A DNA stretch of 64,000 bases from an uncultured Eubacteriales bacterium (GTDB taxonomy: Bacteria > Bacillota > Clostridia > Oscillospirales > Oscillospiraceae), in assembly GCA_900317425.1 (NCBI GenBank), contig ONGR01000004.1:62001-126000 (forward strand). The letters are read 5' to 3'. Shown piece by piece: positions 17,819 through 26,358 of the stretch. A program made the position numbers and the translations under genes. Position 1 is the stretch's first letter; each line of letters begins with the position of its first letter. The notes under the pieces were generated by a model, which saw only the letters and a program-made list of their open reading frames with translations, was not told where the DNA came from and ran no database searches.

Positions 17819-19231
17819 TCACTTGGCGTCCACGCCGCGGATGGTATCCAGCAGCGTGCCGTCGCGGTAGATCACGTTGGCCACCACCCGGTCGCTGTGA
17901 CTGATCCGGCGGGGCGTGCCGGTGATGCGCTCGGCCTTTTCCTTCAGCTCGTGGATATCCACCACCGGCAGGCCCGCGTCCACCAGACGCTGGCGCAGCT
18001 CGGCGTTCTTGGGGTTGACGGCAATGCCGCCCTGGGTGACCAGCACGTCGATGTCCCGGCCCGGGGTGGAGATGCAGTTGACCCGATCGGTGACGATGGG
18101 CAGGCGGGCACGGAACATAGGGGCGATGATCATGGCCAGCTTGGCGCCGGCGGCGGTGTCGCTGTGGCCGCCGGAGCCGCCCATGATGTAGCCGTTGGAA
18201 TCGGTGTGGACATTGACGTTGAAGTCGGTGTCCACCTCGGTGGCGCCCAGTATCACCACGTCCAGACTGTTCACCACGGCGCTGCGTGCGCTGGGGCTGG
18301 CGTAGTGAGAGGCGGAGATCTCCTGGTGGCGGGGATTGGTGCGGATGGACTCCACAGCCTTCAGATCGAAGCACTGCACGTCCATCAGGGACTCGAAGCA
18401 GCCCTCGTTGAGCATATCCACCATGTAGCCGGTGATGCCGCCGCAGCCGAAGCTGCCGTGGATGTTCTCCCGGAGCATGATGTCCTTGAGGTACTTGGCG
18501 GCGGCCAGAGAGGCGCCGCCTGCGCCGGTCTGGAAGGAGAAGCCGTCCTTCAGCAGGCCGGAGTGACGGATCACCTGGGCGGCCAGATCGGCCATCACCA
18601 GACCCACCGGGTCACGGGTGATCTTGGTGGTGCCGGACACGATGCCGTTGGGGTCGCCGATGGCGTCCACGGTCACCACGTAGTCCACGTGGGTCTCGGG
18701 GATGGACCAGTCCAGCAGGGGATAGGGCACCAGGTTGTCGGTGATGACCACCACCTTCTTGGCGTTCTCCGCGTCGGGATAGGCGTAGCCCAGACTGCCG
18801 CAGGCGCTCTTGCCGTACTTGCCGGAGCAGTTGCCCATGCCGTCGGCGGCGGGAGCAGCGATGAAGGCCACGTCGATGGGGGTGCGGCCCAGCTCGATGT
18901 CGCTGGGGCGGCCGCCGTGGGTGCGGAACTCCACGGGATCGTCCAGGATGCCGCGGGAGATGGCCTTGCCGATGGTGCCGGACATATAGTCGGTCTGCAG
19001 ATGGGTGACCACGCCGTTTTCAATGTGCTGCAGCAGGGGGGCGTGGATGTCGAAGAGGGAGCTGGCATTGACGGTCAGATCCCGGATGCCCATCTGGGCG
19101 ATCTCCGCCATCACCATGTTCAGCACGTAGTCGCCGTTGCGCAGGTGATGGTGGAAGGAAACGGTCATGCCGCTTTTCAGGCCGGAGAGCTCGATGGCCT
19201 GGCGCAGGGAGGAAACGACTTTGTTATTCAT
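17819..19231 (-). CDS. citF: Citrate lyase-type alpha subunit (probable citramalate lyase, acyl-ACP transferase)
   Basis: This 470-aa CoA-transferase-like alpha subunit swaps acetyl on the acyl-carrier subunit for the substrate acid. Conserved stretches include GMTVSFHHHLRNGDYVLNMV (about 21), GNCSGKYGKSACGSLGYA (about 133), GAGGASLAAAKYLKD (about 230), FGCGGITGYMVDMLNEG and GSGGHSDTAAGAKLAMI (about 347). Citrate and citramalate lyases share these subunits. The cluster context favours citramalate (to acetate and pyruvate) as the true substrate. The ATG at 19231 overlaps the end of citE by 8 nt. Confidence 0.88.
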   Translation of the reverse strand: MNNKVVSSLRQAIELSGLKSGMTVSFHHHLRNGDYVLNMVMAEIAQMGIRDLTVNASSLFDIHAPLLQHIENGVVTHLQTDYMSGTIGKAISRGILDDPVEFRTHGGRPSDIELGRTPIDVAFIAAPAADGMGNCSGKYGKSACGSLGYAYPDAENAKKVVVITDNLVPYPLLDWSIPETHVDYVVTVDAIGDPNGIVSGTTKITRDPVGLVMADLAAQVIRHSGLLKDGFSFQTGAGGASLAAAKYLKDIMLRENIHGSFGCGGITGYMVDMLNEGCFESLMDVQCFDLKAVESIRTNPRHQEISASHYASPSARSAVVNSLDVVILGATEVDTDFNVNVHTDSNGYIMGGSGGHSDTAAGAKLAMIIAPMFRARLPIVTDRVNCISTPGRDIDVLVTQGGIAVNPKNAELRQRLVDAGLPVVDIHELKEKAERITGTPRRISHSDRVVANVIYRDGTLLDTIRGVDAK

Positions 19232-20108
19232 GATGTACCGCCTTTCCCACACCCATCTCCTCGGCCATGGCAATGGTCTGCTGTGCCCGGGCCACGATGG
19301 GTGCGTCGATCATCTTGCCATGGAGCGCGATGGCGCCGCGGCCCTGCTCGTGGGCCAGCCGGATGGCGTCCATGACCTCGTATGCGTAGTCAATGTCCTT
19401 CTGGGAGGGGCTGAACACCTCGTTGATCACACCCACGTGGCGGGGGGAGATGGAGGCCTTGCCGGTAAAGCCCAGGGATTTGGCGTATTCGGCGTCCACC
19501 CGGATGCCCTCGTCGTCGTTGACGTCGGTGAAGGGGGTGTCGTACACGTCCACCTCGGCGGCACGGGCCGCCACCACCATGCGGCTGCGGGCGTAGTTGA
19601 TCTCGGCGCCGCCCTTGGTGCGCTTGCAGCGCAGATCGGCGGTGAGATCCTCGGCGCCCAGGAAGATGGCCGCCACGCGCTTGCTGGCGGAGGCGATCTC
19701 ATAGGCGTTCTCCACGCCCAGAGCCGTCTCGATCAGGGGCATGAGGCGCACGGTGTTGGGCTCGTAACCCAGCCGCTGCTCCACCTCGGACATGTAGGCG
19801 TCCGCCGTCAGCACGTCACGGGCGCAGCCGGTCTTGGGCAGCATGATGAGGTCGGGCTTCTGGGTCATGATCTGATCCAGATCCTTTTTCCAGTAGTCGG
19901 TGTCGATGGAGTTGATGCGCACGATGATCTCGCAGCGGCGCAGATCCATGTACTTCATGGTGTTGCGCACCAGATTCCGGGCGGAATCCTTCTCGTCGGG
20001 GGACACGGCGTCCTCCAGATCGAAGATCAGGGCGTCAGCGCCCAGATAGGCGCCGTTGATCAGCAGGTTCGGCGTATTGCCGGGAATAAACAGCATGGAA
20101 CGTCGCAT
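19224..20108 (-). CDS. citE: Citrate lyase-type beta subunit (acyl-ACP lyase)
   Basis: This 294-aa TIM-barrel HpcH/HpaI-CitE family protein cleaves the acyl-carrier-bound substrate. Seen: RRSMLFIPGNTPNLL at the N-terminus, DALIFDLEDAVSPDEK (about 27, with the Mg-binding Glu/Asp), EIIVRINSIDT (about 59, Arg), LMPLIETALGVENAYEIA (about 120, catalytic/metal Glu) and AIFLGAEDLTADL (Asp ligand). It sits 3 nt after citD and overlaps citF, a tight lyase operon. Whether oxaloacetate (from citrate) or pyruvate (from citramalate) is released depends on the substrate, inferred here as citramalate. Confidence 0.92.
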   Translation of the reverse strand: MRRSMLFIPGNTPNLLINGAYLGADALIFDLEDAVSPDEKDSARNLVRNTMKYMDLRRCEIIVRINSIDTDYWKKDLDQIMTQKPDLIMLPKTGCARDVLTADAYMSEVEQRLGYEPNTVRLMPLIETALGVENAYEIASASKRVAAIFLGAEDLTADLRCKRTKGGAEINYARSRMVVAARAAEVDVYDTPFTDVNDDEGIRVDAEYAKSLGFTGKASISPRHVGVINEVFSPSQKDIDYAYEVMDAIRLAHEQGRGAIALHGKMIDAPIVARAQQTIAMAEEMGVGKAVHHE

Positions 20109-20111
20109 GAC

Positions 20112-20378
20112 TTACTCTCCTTTCCCGCGCATGACAGCGGTTTCGACTCTGGCGCGGATGACGCAGTCCAGAGCGCCCCGGTCGGCGATGGAAACGTTGG
20201 CGTCGGTCACGCCGAACTCGGCCAGCACCTCCTGCACCAGGTCCCGGATGCTCTGCCCGAACTGCTGCTCCACCACGGAATCCAGCGTCAGCCGGATCCC
20301 CCCGTTGCCGGGCTCGATCTCCACGTAGACGTCGCTGGACTCCAGCGTGCCGGCGGAAGCTTTTTTGATGATCTCCAT
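20112..20378 (-). CDS. citD: Citrate lyase-type gamma subunit (acyl carrier protein)
   Basis: This 88-aa acyl-carrier subunit holds the 2'-(5''-phosphoribosyl)-3'-dephospho-CoA arm. The Ser of SAGTLESSDVYVEI (about residues 8-21) is the family's attachment site, and ALDCVIRARVETA near the C-terminus is conserved. It is the first gene of the minus-strand operon. No citX or citG, needed to make and attach the arm, are visible in the window, so they must lie elsewhere. Confidence 0.93.
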   Translation of the reverse strand: MEIIKKASAGTLESSDVYVEIEPGNGGIRLTLDSVVEQQFGQSIRDLVQEVLAEFGVTDANVSIADRGALDCVIRARVETAVMRGKGE

Positions 20379-20401
20379 TTACAGCTGCTCCTTTCTGAAG
20401 C

Positions 20402-20458
20402 TTGTACTATAACAATTTTGCCGTATAGTATAATACAATACTCCGCAGGGGATTTCAA
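20402..20458 (-). promoter_or_regulatory. Promoter and operator of the methylaspartate/citramalate operon
   Basis: On the minus strand TTGAAA (20453-20458) and TATTAT (20430-20435) are 17 nt apart. Just downstream of the expected start lies TTGT-ACTATA-ACAA (20402-20415), a GntR-type palindrome. The placement suggests repression by the pathway's GntR protein. Confidence 0.55.
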
Positions 20459-20479
20459 CCTTTTTTTGCCGCTTTTACC

Positions 20480-20508
20480 TTTTCAAATAGAAAAAACTAC
20501 GGTATACT
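20480..20508 (+). promoter_or_regulatory. Promoter for citC
   Basis: A weak TTTTCA box and TATACT are 17 nt apart, about 40 nt before the citC ATG and divergent from the lyase operon promoter. Confidence 0.5.
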
Positions 20509-20547
20509 GGACGAAAAGAAGTAAACCGAGAGAGCGAGGTGATAGGG

Positions 20548-21534
20548 ATGGACCTGGAAGGCGTGGCGCGCATGCGTGAGAGTCAGCGCGCCGCCTGGCG
20601 CGCGCTGCTGGAATCGGAGGGCCTGCGCCCGGAAAATGAGGCGGAATACACGGTGCTCCTCTGGGACGGGGATACGCTGGCAGCCACCGGCGCCCGGGAC
20701 GGCAGCGTGCTGAAGTATATCGCCACGTCGGCGGGCCATCAGGGCGAGGGGCTCAGCGCCACCGTGCTGACGGAGCTGCGCAAGGAGGCCTTTTCCCACG
20801 GGATCGACCACCTGTTTCTCTACACCAAGCCGAAAAACCGCTGGATGTTCGAGGATCTGTTCTTCTATCCGGTGGCCCGGACGGAGGACGTGCTGCTGAT
20901 GGAGAACCGCCGCCATGGCGTGACCGACTTCGTGGACGCCCTGGCCCGGCCCGGTGTGCCGGGCGTGACCGGCGCGGCGGTAATGAACTGCGACCCCTTC
21001 ACCCTGGGGCACCGGTATCTCATCGAGACCGCCGCCGCGGAATGTGAGCGGGTGTACGTGTTCGTGCTGTCGGAGGACAAGGGCCGATTCCCGGCGGCGG
21101 ACCGGTTGGAACTGGTGCGGCAGGGTACGGCGGATCTCCCCAACGTGATCGTCTGTCCCACAGGGCCGTATCTCATCTCCCGGGCCACGTTCCCCACGTA
21201 TTTCCTCCGGGATGCCGGAGCCGCCGCGGAGATCAAGTGCCGGCTGGACATGGAGATCTTTGCCGCCCATTTTGCGCCCCGATTGGGCATCACCCGCCGC
21301 TACGTGGGCACGGAGCCTCTGTCCCCCGTCACGGCGGCCTATAACCGGGCCATGCAGCAGTTTCTGCCCCGGCGCGGGATCGAAGTCCGGGAGATCCCCC
21401 GCCGGACGGCAGGGGAGGAACCGGTCAGCGCCAGCACGGTCCGCTCCCTGCTGGGCAGCGGACAGCAGGATCGGCTGCGAGATCTGGTGCCGGAGACCAC
21501 GCTGCGCTATTTGCAGGAGAAACATCTGATATGA
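20548..21534 (+). CDS. citC: [Citrate (pro-3S)-lyase] ligase (acetate:acyl-carrier ligase)
   Basis: This 328-aa cytosolic enzyme acetylates the CitD arm with ATP and acetate, switching the lyase on. It has an N-terminal GNAT-like domain (residues ~1-125, with YIATSAGHQGEGLSATVLTEL) and a C-terminal nucleotidyltransferase domain with NCDPFTLGHRYLIE (about 151; the HxGH-like T-L-G-H) and the late SASTVRSLL motif (about 297). The length suits CitC (~340). I chose the ATG at 20548 with a GAGGTG ribosome site; GTG at 20539 is an alternative. It is divergent from citDEF. Confidence 0.92.
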   Translation: MDLEGVARMRESQRAAWRALLESEGLRPENEAEYTVLLWDGDTLAATGARDGSVLKYIATSAGHQGEGLSATVLTELRKEAFSHGIDHLFLYTKPKNRWMFEDLFFYPVARTEDVLLMENRRHGVTDFVDALARPGVPGVTGAAVMNCDPFTLGHRYLIETAAAECERVYVFVLSEDKGRFPAADRLELVRQGTADLPNVIVCPTGPYLISRATFPTYFLRDAGAAAEIKCRLDMEIFAAHFAPRLGITRRYVGTEPLSPVTAAYNRAMQQFLPRRGIEVREIPRRTAGEEPVSASTVRSLLGSGQQDRLRDLVPETTLRYLQEKHLI

Positions 21535-21546
21535 GGAGGAGTCCAT

Positions 21547-22500
21547 ATGCCGTTCAATGAACCGAGTACCAACCACATCTACAGCACCTATTACGCCCCC
21601 CGGGGCCGGCGCCGCATCTTCGATCTGGGCATCCAGCTGGCGCAGACGTATCTCTCCCCCTTCGATCATATCATCGGCGTCATCGGCGACGCCGGCTCCG
21701 GCAAGAGCGTTCTCATCAAGGGCATGTTCCCCGGCCTGGAGCTGACCAACGACGACAACGGCGTGAACGTCCGTCCGCTCCCCCTGCTGGAGCAGGACAT
21801 GGAGACGGGCTTTTTCACGCCCCACACCTACCATCTGGATATCCGCTTTGAGATGGGCTTCAAGCCCCTGAACGTGCTGGCCGACGCCATCGCCCAGGCC
21901 GTCCACCGGGGCAAGCGGGTCATCGTGGAGCATTTTGATCTGATCTACCCGTATCTGGGTGTCAACGCCGATCTGCTCATCGGCGTGGGCGAGGAGATCG
22001 TCATCACCCGCCCCCATCTGTTCGGCCCCATGCCCCAGGAGGTGTACGACATCGTTTATAAATCCCTGCCCTATCGTCTGATGGCCCACACAGCGGAGGA
22101 CCTGTGCGAATACTGCATGCCCCGGGAGGAGCTGGACCGCTGCATCCACGACGACGTGAAGCACGGCTTCGTCATGGTTTTCCCGGACAAGGAGCCCCAG
22201 TTTGATCTGGTGGAGCTGGAGACCAGGGTCAATGACATGATCGCCCAGGGTCTGGATATCGGCTACGTGGACGAGGGCCACATCACCATCGGCGGGGTGC
22301 GCCACGACTGCACCGGTCCCCGCACCCACGTGTCCAACACGAGGATGATCCAGGGCTTCCGCCTGCTCCATCACACCATCTATGACAGGCGCCGCAAGGC
22401 CTATCTGGTGGTGGGCTGTGTGGGCGACCACTCGGAGGAGATGCTTCAGAGCCTCGACGCCAGCGCTACTCGCCATGCCCATCCCTCCTTCGAGGAATGA
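21547..22500 (+). CDS. P-loop NTPase of unknown function, downstream of citC
   Basis: This 317-aa cytosolic protein has a clear Walker A loop, GVIGDAGSGKSVLIKGMF (about 42-59), and a candidate Walker B region (KRVIVEHFDLIYPYLG, about 123). The second half (VDEGHITIGGVRHDCTGPRTHVSN, about 236) contains conserved-looking His, Asp and Cys residues but no motif I can name. It starts 13 nt after citC with GAGGAG, so the two are probably one operon. A role in lyase activation or cofactor handling is possible from position only. Confidence 0.6.
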   Translation: MPFNEPSTNHIYSTYYAPRGRRRIFDLGIQLAQTYLSPFDHIIGVIGDAGSGKSVLIKGMFPGLELTNDDNGVNVRPLPLLEQDMETGFFTPHTYHLDIRFEMGFKPLNVLADAIAQAVHRGKRVIVEHFDLIYPYLGVNADLLIGVGEEIVITRPHLFGPMPQEVYDIVYKSLPYRLMAHTAEDLCEYCMPREELDRCIHDDVKHGFVMVFPDKEPQFDLVELETRVNDMIAQGLDIGYVDEGHITIGGVRHDCTGPRTHVSNTRMIQGFRLLHHTIYDRRRKAYLVVGCVGDHSEEMLQSLDASATRHAHPSFEE

Positions 22501-22524
22501 CAATCTTATCCCCTGTAAGCGTAA

Positions 22525-22565
22525 AAAAGGGAGGCCCTTTCCGCCGGAAAGGGCCTCCCTTTTCC
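22525..22565. terminator. Strong Rho-independent terminator
   Basis: A GGGAGGCCCTTT / AAAGGGCCTCCC stem with A-run and T-run flanks ends the citC operon. Confidence 0.9.
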
Positions 22566-22600
22566 CGCCTTTGGCAGAGGATCCCGCAGCGCCGCCCACA

Positions 22601-22631
22601 AAAAAACGCCGCACGAACGTGCGGCGTTTTT
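22601..22631. terminator. Rho-independent terminator
   Basis: An AAAACGCCGCAC / GTGCGGCGTTTT stem with a 4-nt loop serves the minus-strand HTH gene and may back up the preceding terminator. Confidence 0.88.
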
Positions 22632-22653
22632 CTGACAACGGAATGATGGAAGC

Positions 22654-23016
22654 TTACTTCTCCGCATCCTGGACGGCGGCCCGTCTGGCCCGGGCCCGGG
22701 GGGAGTCGGCACAGCGATCATACTCCACCTGCATGACGGAGGAAATGGTGTGACGGCCGTAGTTGTCCAGCTGGGCATACTGCTCCAGCAGGCGCAGCGC
22801 ATCCTCGGTCAAGTAGTGGGTGGCATCCTCGGTGGTGGGCTTGATTCCCAGCGTCTTGCAGATCTGCATAACGGTGTCGTAGGAGGATCCGCCGATGCCG
22901 TTGTGCAGGGCGCTGTTGATGGTGGAAAGGGGGATGTTCACCGCAAAGGCAAACTGACGTACGCTCTTGTATTGACGCGCGATCTCGGCGCGAACGAGTT
23001 CGGTAAGGTTGTCCAT
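22654..23016 (-). CDS. Small helix-turn-helix DNA-binding protein
   Basis: This 120-aa protein has an N-terminal XRE/Cro-like helix-turn-helix (about residues 15-60, with SVRQFAFAVNIPLSTINSALHNG as the recognition segment, followed by YDTVMQICKTLGIKP). Residues 60-120 are charged, with an arginine-rich tail (SPRARARRAA). It probably represses transcription. The target is unknown, as there is no divergent operon closer than BrkB (236 nt away). It is monocistronic with a terminator. Confidence 0.75.
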   Translation of the reverse strand: MDNLTELVRAEIARQYKSVRQFAFAVNIPLSTINSALHNGIGGSSYDTVMQICKTLGIKPTTEDATHYLTEDALRLLEQYAQLDNYGRHTISSVMQVEYDRCADSPRARARRAAVQDAEK

Positions 23017-23252
23017 AGCTTGACCCTCTTTACAGATTCTGGAAATAATGATACATGCTTATCAACAGTAGGAATCTTATCATATTATCTCCCTTTTTAC
23101 AAGAGAAAAAATTGAAAATATTGGAATATTTTTAAATATTTGGCTGCCTGAACAGCGGGAGAACAGGGGGGACTGCGGAGGCGAGGGGACGAAAAATGAC
23201 TTTTCTTTTATGGCGGGCTGTGGTAGAATAGCGGAACAGGAGGAAATCCCCT

Positions 23253-24134
23253 ATGAAACATGCCAATGACCAGCGCCGGGGCAGTGCCGTAGGGCGCGTG
23301 GCGGGACAGGTCCTGCTGCGCTACTATGACCACGACGTGGCCCGTGACAGCGCGGCGCTGACCTATTATCTGCTGTTTGCCCTGTTCCCGCTTCTGATCT
23401 TTATCAGCGTGCTGCTGGGCGCCCTGCAGCTGGACGTGGAGAGCATCTCTACGTTTCTGAGCAATTTTGCCCCGCCGGCGGTGGTGGGCATCGTCAAGGC
23501 CTATTTGCGTTACGTATCCGGCAACGCCAGCAAGGAGCTGCTGTGGTTCAGCCTGGTGTTTTCAGTCTGGTTCCCCATGCGGGCCACCAGCTGTCTGATG
23601 CACTCGGTGCGCAAGGCGTTCAACGCCAGCCGCCCGGACAGCATGTGGCGCGGCACGCTGCGTACGCTGATCTTCGCCATCCTGCTCATTATCAGCATCG
23701 TCCTGACCACCCTGCTGACCATGGTGGGCCGCCGGGCGCTGGAGTTCGTCTCCGCCCGCGTCACGATACCGGAGGGCTTCATCAACGTGTGGAGCTACCT
23801 CCGCTTTATTCTGATGGGTATCGTCATGGCGGTGATGCTGGGCGCGCTCTATATGCTGGCCCTGGGCAAGCGCATGCCGGTGCGGCAGGTGATGCCGGGG
23901 GTACTCAGCTCGCTGGCGGCGTGGCTGGGCGTGAGCATGGCCTTTTCCTATTATGTGGAGCATTTTGCCCATTATGCGGAGCTGTACGGCTCCATTGCCA
24001 CCATCGTGGTGGCGCTGCTGTGGCTCTATTGGAGCGGCAAGGTGCTGATCCTGGGCGCGGAGCTCAACGGCGCGCTGATCGCCGAGCGGGAGCAGCGTAC
24101 CTCACCGGCCCGGACCGGGGAGGAGGAAGGATAA
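23253..24134 (+). CDS. YihY/BrkB family inner-membrane protein
   Basis: This 293-aa integral membrane protein of the YihY/BrkB family has six predicted helices. The family signature is at residues ~26-50 (DSAALTYYLLFALFPLLIFI), and the last helix region has GSIATIVVALLWLYWSGKVLILGAELNGAL (about 240-270). Its cellular role is not settled in any organism; the old names (ribonuclease BN, virulence factor) are historical. It starts after AGGAGG and ends 4 nt before the trkA-like gene, so the two are co-transcribed. Confidence 0.88.
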   Translation: MKHANDQRRGSAVGRVAGQVLLRYYDHDVARDSAALTYYLLFALFPLLIFISVLLGALQLDVESISTFLSNFAPPAVVGIVKAYLRYVSGNASKELLWFSLVFSVWFPMRATSCLMHSVRKAFNASRPDSMWRGTLRTLIFAILLIISIVLTTLLTMVGRRALEFVSARVTIPEGFINVWSYLRFILMGIVMAVMLGALYMLALGKRMPVRQVMPGVLSSLAAWLGVSMAFSYYVEHFAHYAELYGSIATIVVALLWLYWSGKVLILGAELNGALIAEREQRTSPARTGEEEG

Positions 24135-24138
24135 TAAG

Positions 24139-25497
24139 ATGAAGATCATCATTGTGGGAAACGGAAAAGTGGGCTACGCCATCGCTGCGGAGATGGCCAA
24201 GGAGAACCACGACATCATCATGGTGGACTCTGCCGCCGCCGCTCTGCGCAAGGCGGACAGCACCCTGGATATCATGTGCGTGGAGGGCAACGGCGCCAGC
24301 ATCAGCGTCCTGATCGATGCCGGGGTGCGGGACGCCGATCTGGTCATTGCCGTGACGGATAAGGACGAGACCAATCTGGTCTGCTGCCTGATCGCCAAGA
24401 AGCTGGGCGCCCGCCATACCATCGCCCGCGTCCGCAACCCGGAGTATCGCCGGGACGCCGACACGCTCAAGCAGGAGATCGGCCTGGATATGCTCATCAA
24501 CCCCGACCTGAGCGCCGCCCGGGAGATCGCCCGTATCCTCAGCTTCCCCACCGTGTCCTCGGTGGAGCCCTTTGCCCGGGGCCGCATCGATATGATCGGC
24601 TTCCAGGTGTCTGAGAAGGATACCATCGTGGGCAGTACGTTGAGCACTCTGGGCGTGCCCCGCCTGTCCAACGTGCTGGTGTGCGCCGCCGAGCACGACG
24701 GCGACGTGATCATCCCCGACGGCAGCTTTGCCCCGTCGGCGGGGGACAAGCTCTATATGGTGGGTACCAAGCCGGATCTCCAGAAGGTGCTGCGGAGCAT
24801 CGGCCGGTCTCCCCAGCGCATCAAGACCGTCTCGGTGCTGGGCGGCAGCCGCGTGGCCGTATATCTGGCCTGGGAGTTGGCCCGGACCAACACCAAGGTC
24901 CGGGTGGTGGAGATCAGCCCGGAAAAGTGCGTTCGTCTGGCGGCCCAGCTGCCCCACGCCATGATCATCGAGGGCGACGGCACCGACAGCAACCTCATCC
25001 AGAGCGAGAATATCTTTGAAACCGATGCCTTCGTCTCTCTGACGGACCGGGACGAGGAGAATCTGCTGATGGCCCTCAACGCCCAGCGGGTGGGTGTCAA
25101 CAAGGTTATTGCCAAGATGACCCGGCCCAACTACATCGACCTGGTCCGGGATACCGGCATCGACAGCATCATCTCCCCCAAGGACATCACCGCCGGTCAG
25201 ATCACCCGGTACGTCCGGGCCCTGGCCAACAGCGAGGGCAGCGCCGTGGAGAGCCTGTACCGGATGCTGGACGGCGCCGTGGAGGCTCTGGAGTTCACCG
25301 CCACCGCCGCCAGCCGTCCCCTGCTGGATACGCCGCTGATGGACCTGAAGCTAAAGCGGGGCATCCTGGTGGCGGCCATCGCCCGGGACCGGGACATCAT
25401 CATCCCCGGCGGCATGACCTGCATCCGGGAGGGCGACCGGGTGGTCATCGTCAGCAAGTCCATCGGCCTGAACGATCTGGTGGATATTTTGGCTTGA
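24139..25497 (+). CDS. trkA: Trk-type potassium uptake NAD-binding subunit
   Basis: This 452-aa cytosolic gating subunit has two RCK units. Each is a Rossmann domain (MKIIIVGNGKVGYAIAAEMAKE at 1-22; TVSVLGGSRVAVYLAWELA at about 230) followed by a TrkA-C domain (about 145-220 and 365-450). This double arrangement is the usual TrkA length and binds NAD(H)/ATP to control a TrkH/TrkG channel. No TrkH-like channel gene is in the window, so the partner is elsewhere. Start is at ATG after GGAGGAAGGATAATAAG. It is the second gene of the BrkB operon and is closed by a terminator. Confidence 0.92.
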   Translation: MKIIIVGNGKVGYAIAAEMAKENHDIIMVDSAAAALRKADSTLDIMCVEGNGASISVLIDAGVRDADLVIAVTDKDETNLVCCLIAKKLGARHTIARVRNPEYRRDADTLKQEIGLDMLINPDLSAAREIARILSFPTVSSVEPFARGRIDMIGFQVSEKDTIVGSTLSTLGVPRLSNVLVCAAEHDGDVIIPDGSFAPSAGDKLYMVGTKPDLQKVLRSIGRSPQRIKTVSVLGGSRVAVYLAWELARTNTKVRVVEISPEKCVRLAAQLPHAMIIEGDGTDSNLIQSENIFETDAFVSLTDRDEENLLMALNAQRVGVNKVIAKMTRPNYIDLVRDTGIDSIISPKDITAGQITRYVRALANSEGSAVESLYRMLDGAVEALEFTATAASRPLLDTPLMDLKLKRGILVAAIARDRDIIIPGGMTCIREGDRVVIVSKSIGLNDLVDILA

Positions 25498-25500
25498 ATC

Positions 25501-25542
25501 AAAGAGGACCCCGCCGCACCTGGTGCAGCGGGGCTCTTTTTA
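25501..25542. terminator. Rho-independent terminator between convergent genes
   Basis: An AGAGGACCCCGC / GCGGGGCTCT stem with a T-run ends the trkA operon and overlaps the 3' end of the convergent DUF3298 gene. Confidence 0.85.
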
Positions 25543-26226
25543 CGCCTGCTCCGGCAGGCGGGGTCCGCGGCCCGGATCGTAGGGGATGGGAAACACGGGG
25601 ATCCCCTCCACCGGCGGGGCGATGGCGTACATCTGGTAGAACAGGCACAGCTGCCGCTCCGTTAAGTAAAAGTGGTCGCCGCTGAAGGCGGTGCGGATGG
25701 CCCGCCGCCAGTCGGGACGGTAGAGGGCGACGCCCAGCTCCTGCTGCTGCCGGATCTGCTGGGCCACGGCGCCCAGCAGCCGCCGCTTCCACAGCAGGTC
25801 GGCGGGGAAGAACGCCCCCAGTGGCAGCGGCGTGCCGGAGGTGAGATCCCAGGTGTCGGCCCGGCGCAGCACCAGCCGCCGCCCGTCGCCGCGCTCCACC
25901 GTGTCGGTGTACAGGCTCAGCAGGTCCTCCCGCTGCAGCGTCACCACCGTGTCCAGAGAGACGGTCCATTCCGGCAGCGCGCCGCCGTTTTGCCGGGCCA
26001 ACTCCAGCGCCGCCATGGCCCGGGGCAGCAGCTCGTTCTGACAATAGGAGAAAAAAGCCCGCCCGTAGGCGGCGTAGTAGCGGTCGAAGCGGCGGCCGCC
26101 CGTTCCGTCCCAGCGGGGAAGACGGATGCTGGCGGTCAGCAGCGGCAGATCGTCCGGCGGAAAGCGCCTGCTTTCGGTGGTAAAATCCAGCTGTCCCTGC
26201 AAACAAAACACCTCTTTGCCCATCAA
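25540..26226 (-). CDS. DUF3298 (RsiV C-terminal-like) domain protein
   Basis: This 228-aa protein has its C-terminal segment (FYLTERQLCLFYQMYAIAPPVEGIPVFPIPY, about 182-214) as a clear match to the DUF3298 end of the extracellular RsiV anti-sigma domain. No N-terminal membrane segment is present, so this copy is soluble and cannot be a membrane anti-sigma factor as in RsiV. Function is unknown. Two Met codons begin the frame and the first is used. It is monocistronic. Confidence 0.6.
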   Translation of the reverse strand: MMGKEVFCLQGQLDFTTESRRFPPDDLPLLTASIRLPRWDGTGGRRFDRYYAAYGRAFFSYCQNELLPRAMAALELARQNGGALPEWTVSLDTVVTLQREDLLSLYTDTVERGDGRRLVLRRADTWDLTSGTPLPLGAFFPADLLWKRRLLGAVAQQIRQQQELGVALYRPDWRRAIRTAFSGDHFYLTERQLCLFYQMYAIAPPVEGIPVFPIPYDPGRGPRLPEQA

Positions 26227-26283
26227 ACTCTATATCAATCTATGTAAATTTGCATGATTTGGTGAAAAATGTGAAGTTTGGTG

Positions 26284-26312
26284 TTTACTTTCGCCAACTA
26301 AAATGATAAAAT
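26284..26312 (+). promoter_or_regulatory. Promoter for TrpR-like regulator operon
   Basis: TTTACT, 17 nt, TAAAAT, about 47 nt upstream of the ATG. A repeated GTTTGGTG just upstream may be an operator half-site. Confidence 0.6.
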
Positions 26313-26358
26313 CTGATTATACATCAACCACAGAACGTGTGCGGAGGAGGGTATCAAG

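Noticed and set aside
20379..20547. Cobalamin riboswitch in front of the B12-dependent pathway
   Set aside because: The leader is short (<130 nt) and AT-rich and lacks the conserved B12-box type GCCACTG. The same is true upstream of glmS.
20497..22638. 713-aa minus-strand ORF opposite citC and the P-loop gene
   Set aside because: Spans two well-supported + strand genes and their ribosome sites; no domain.
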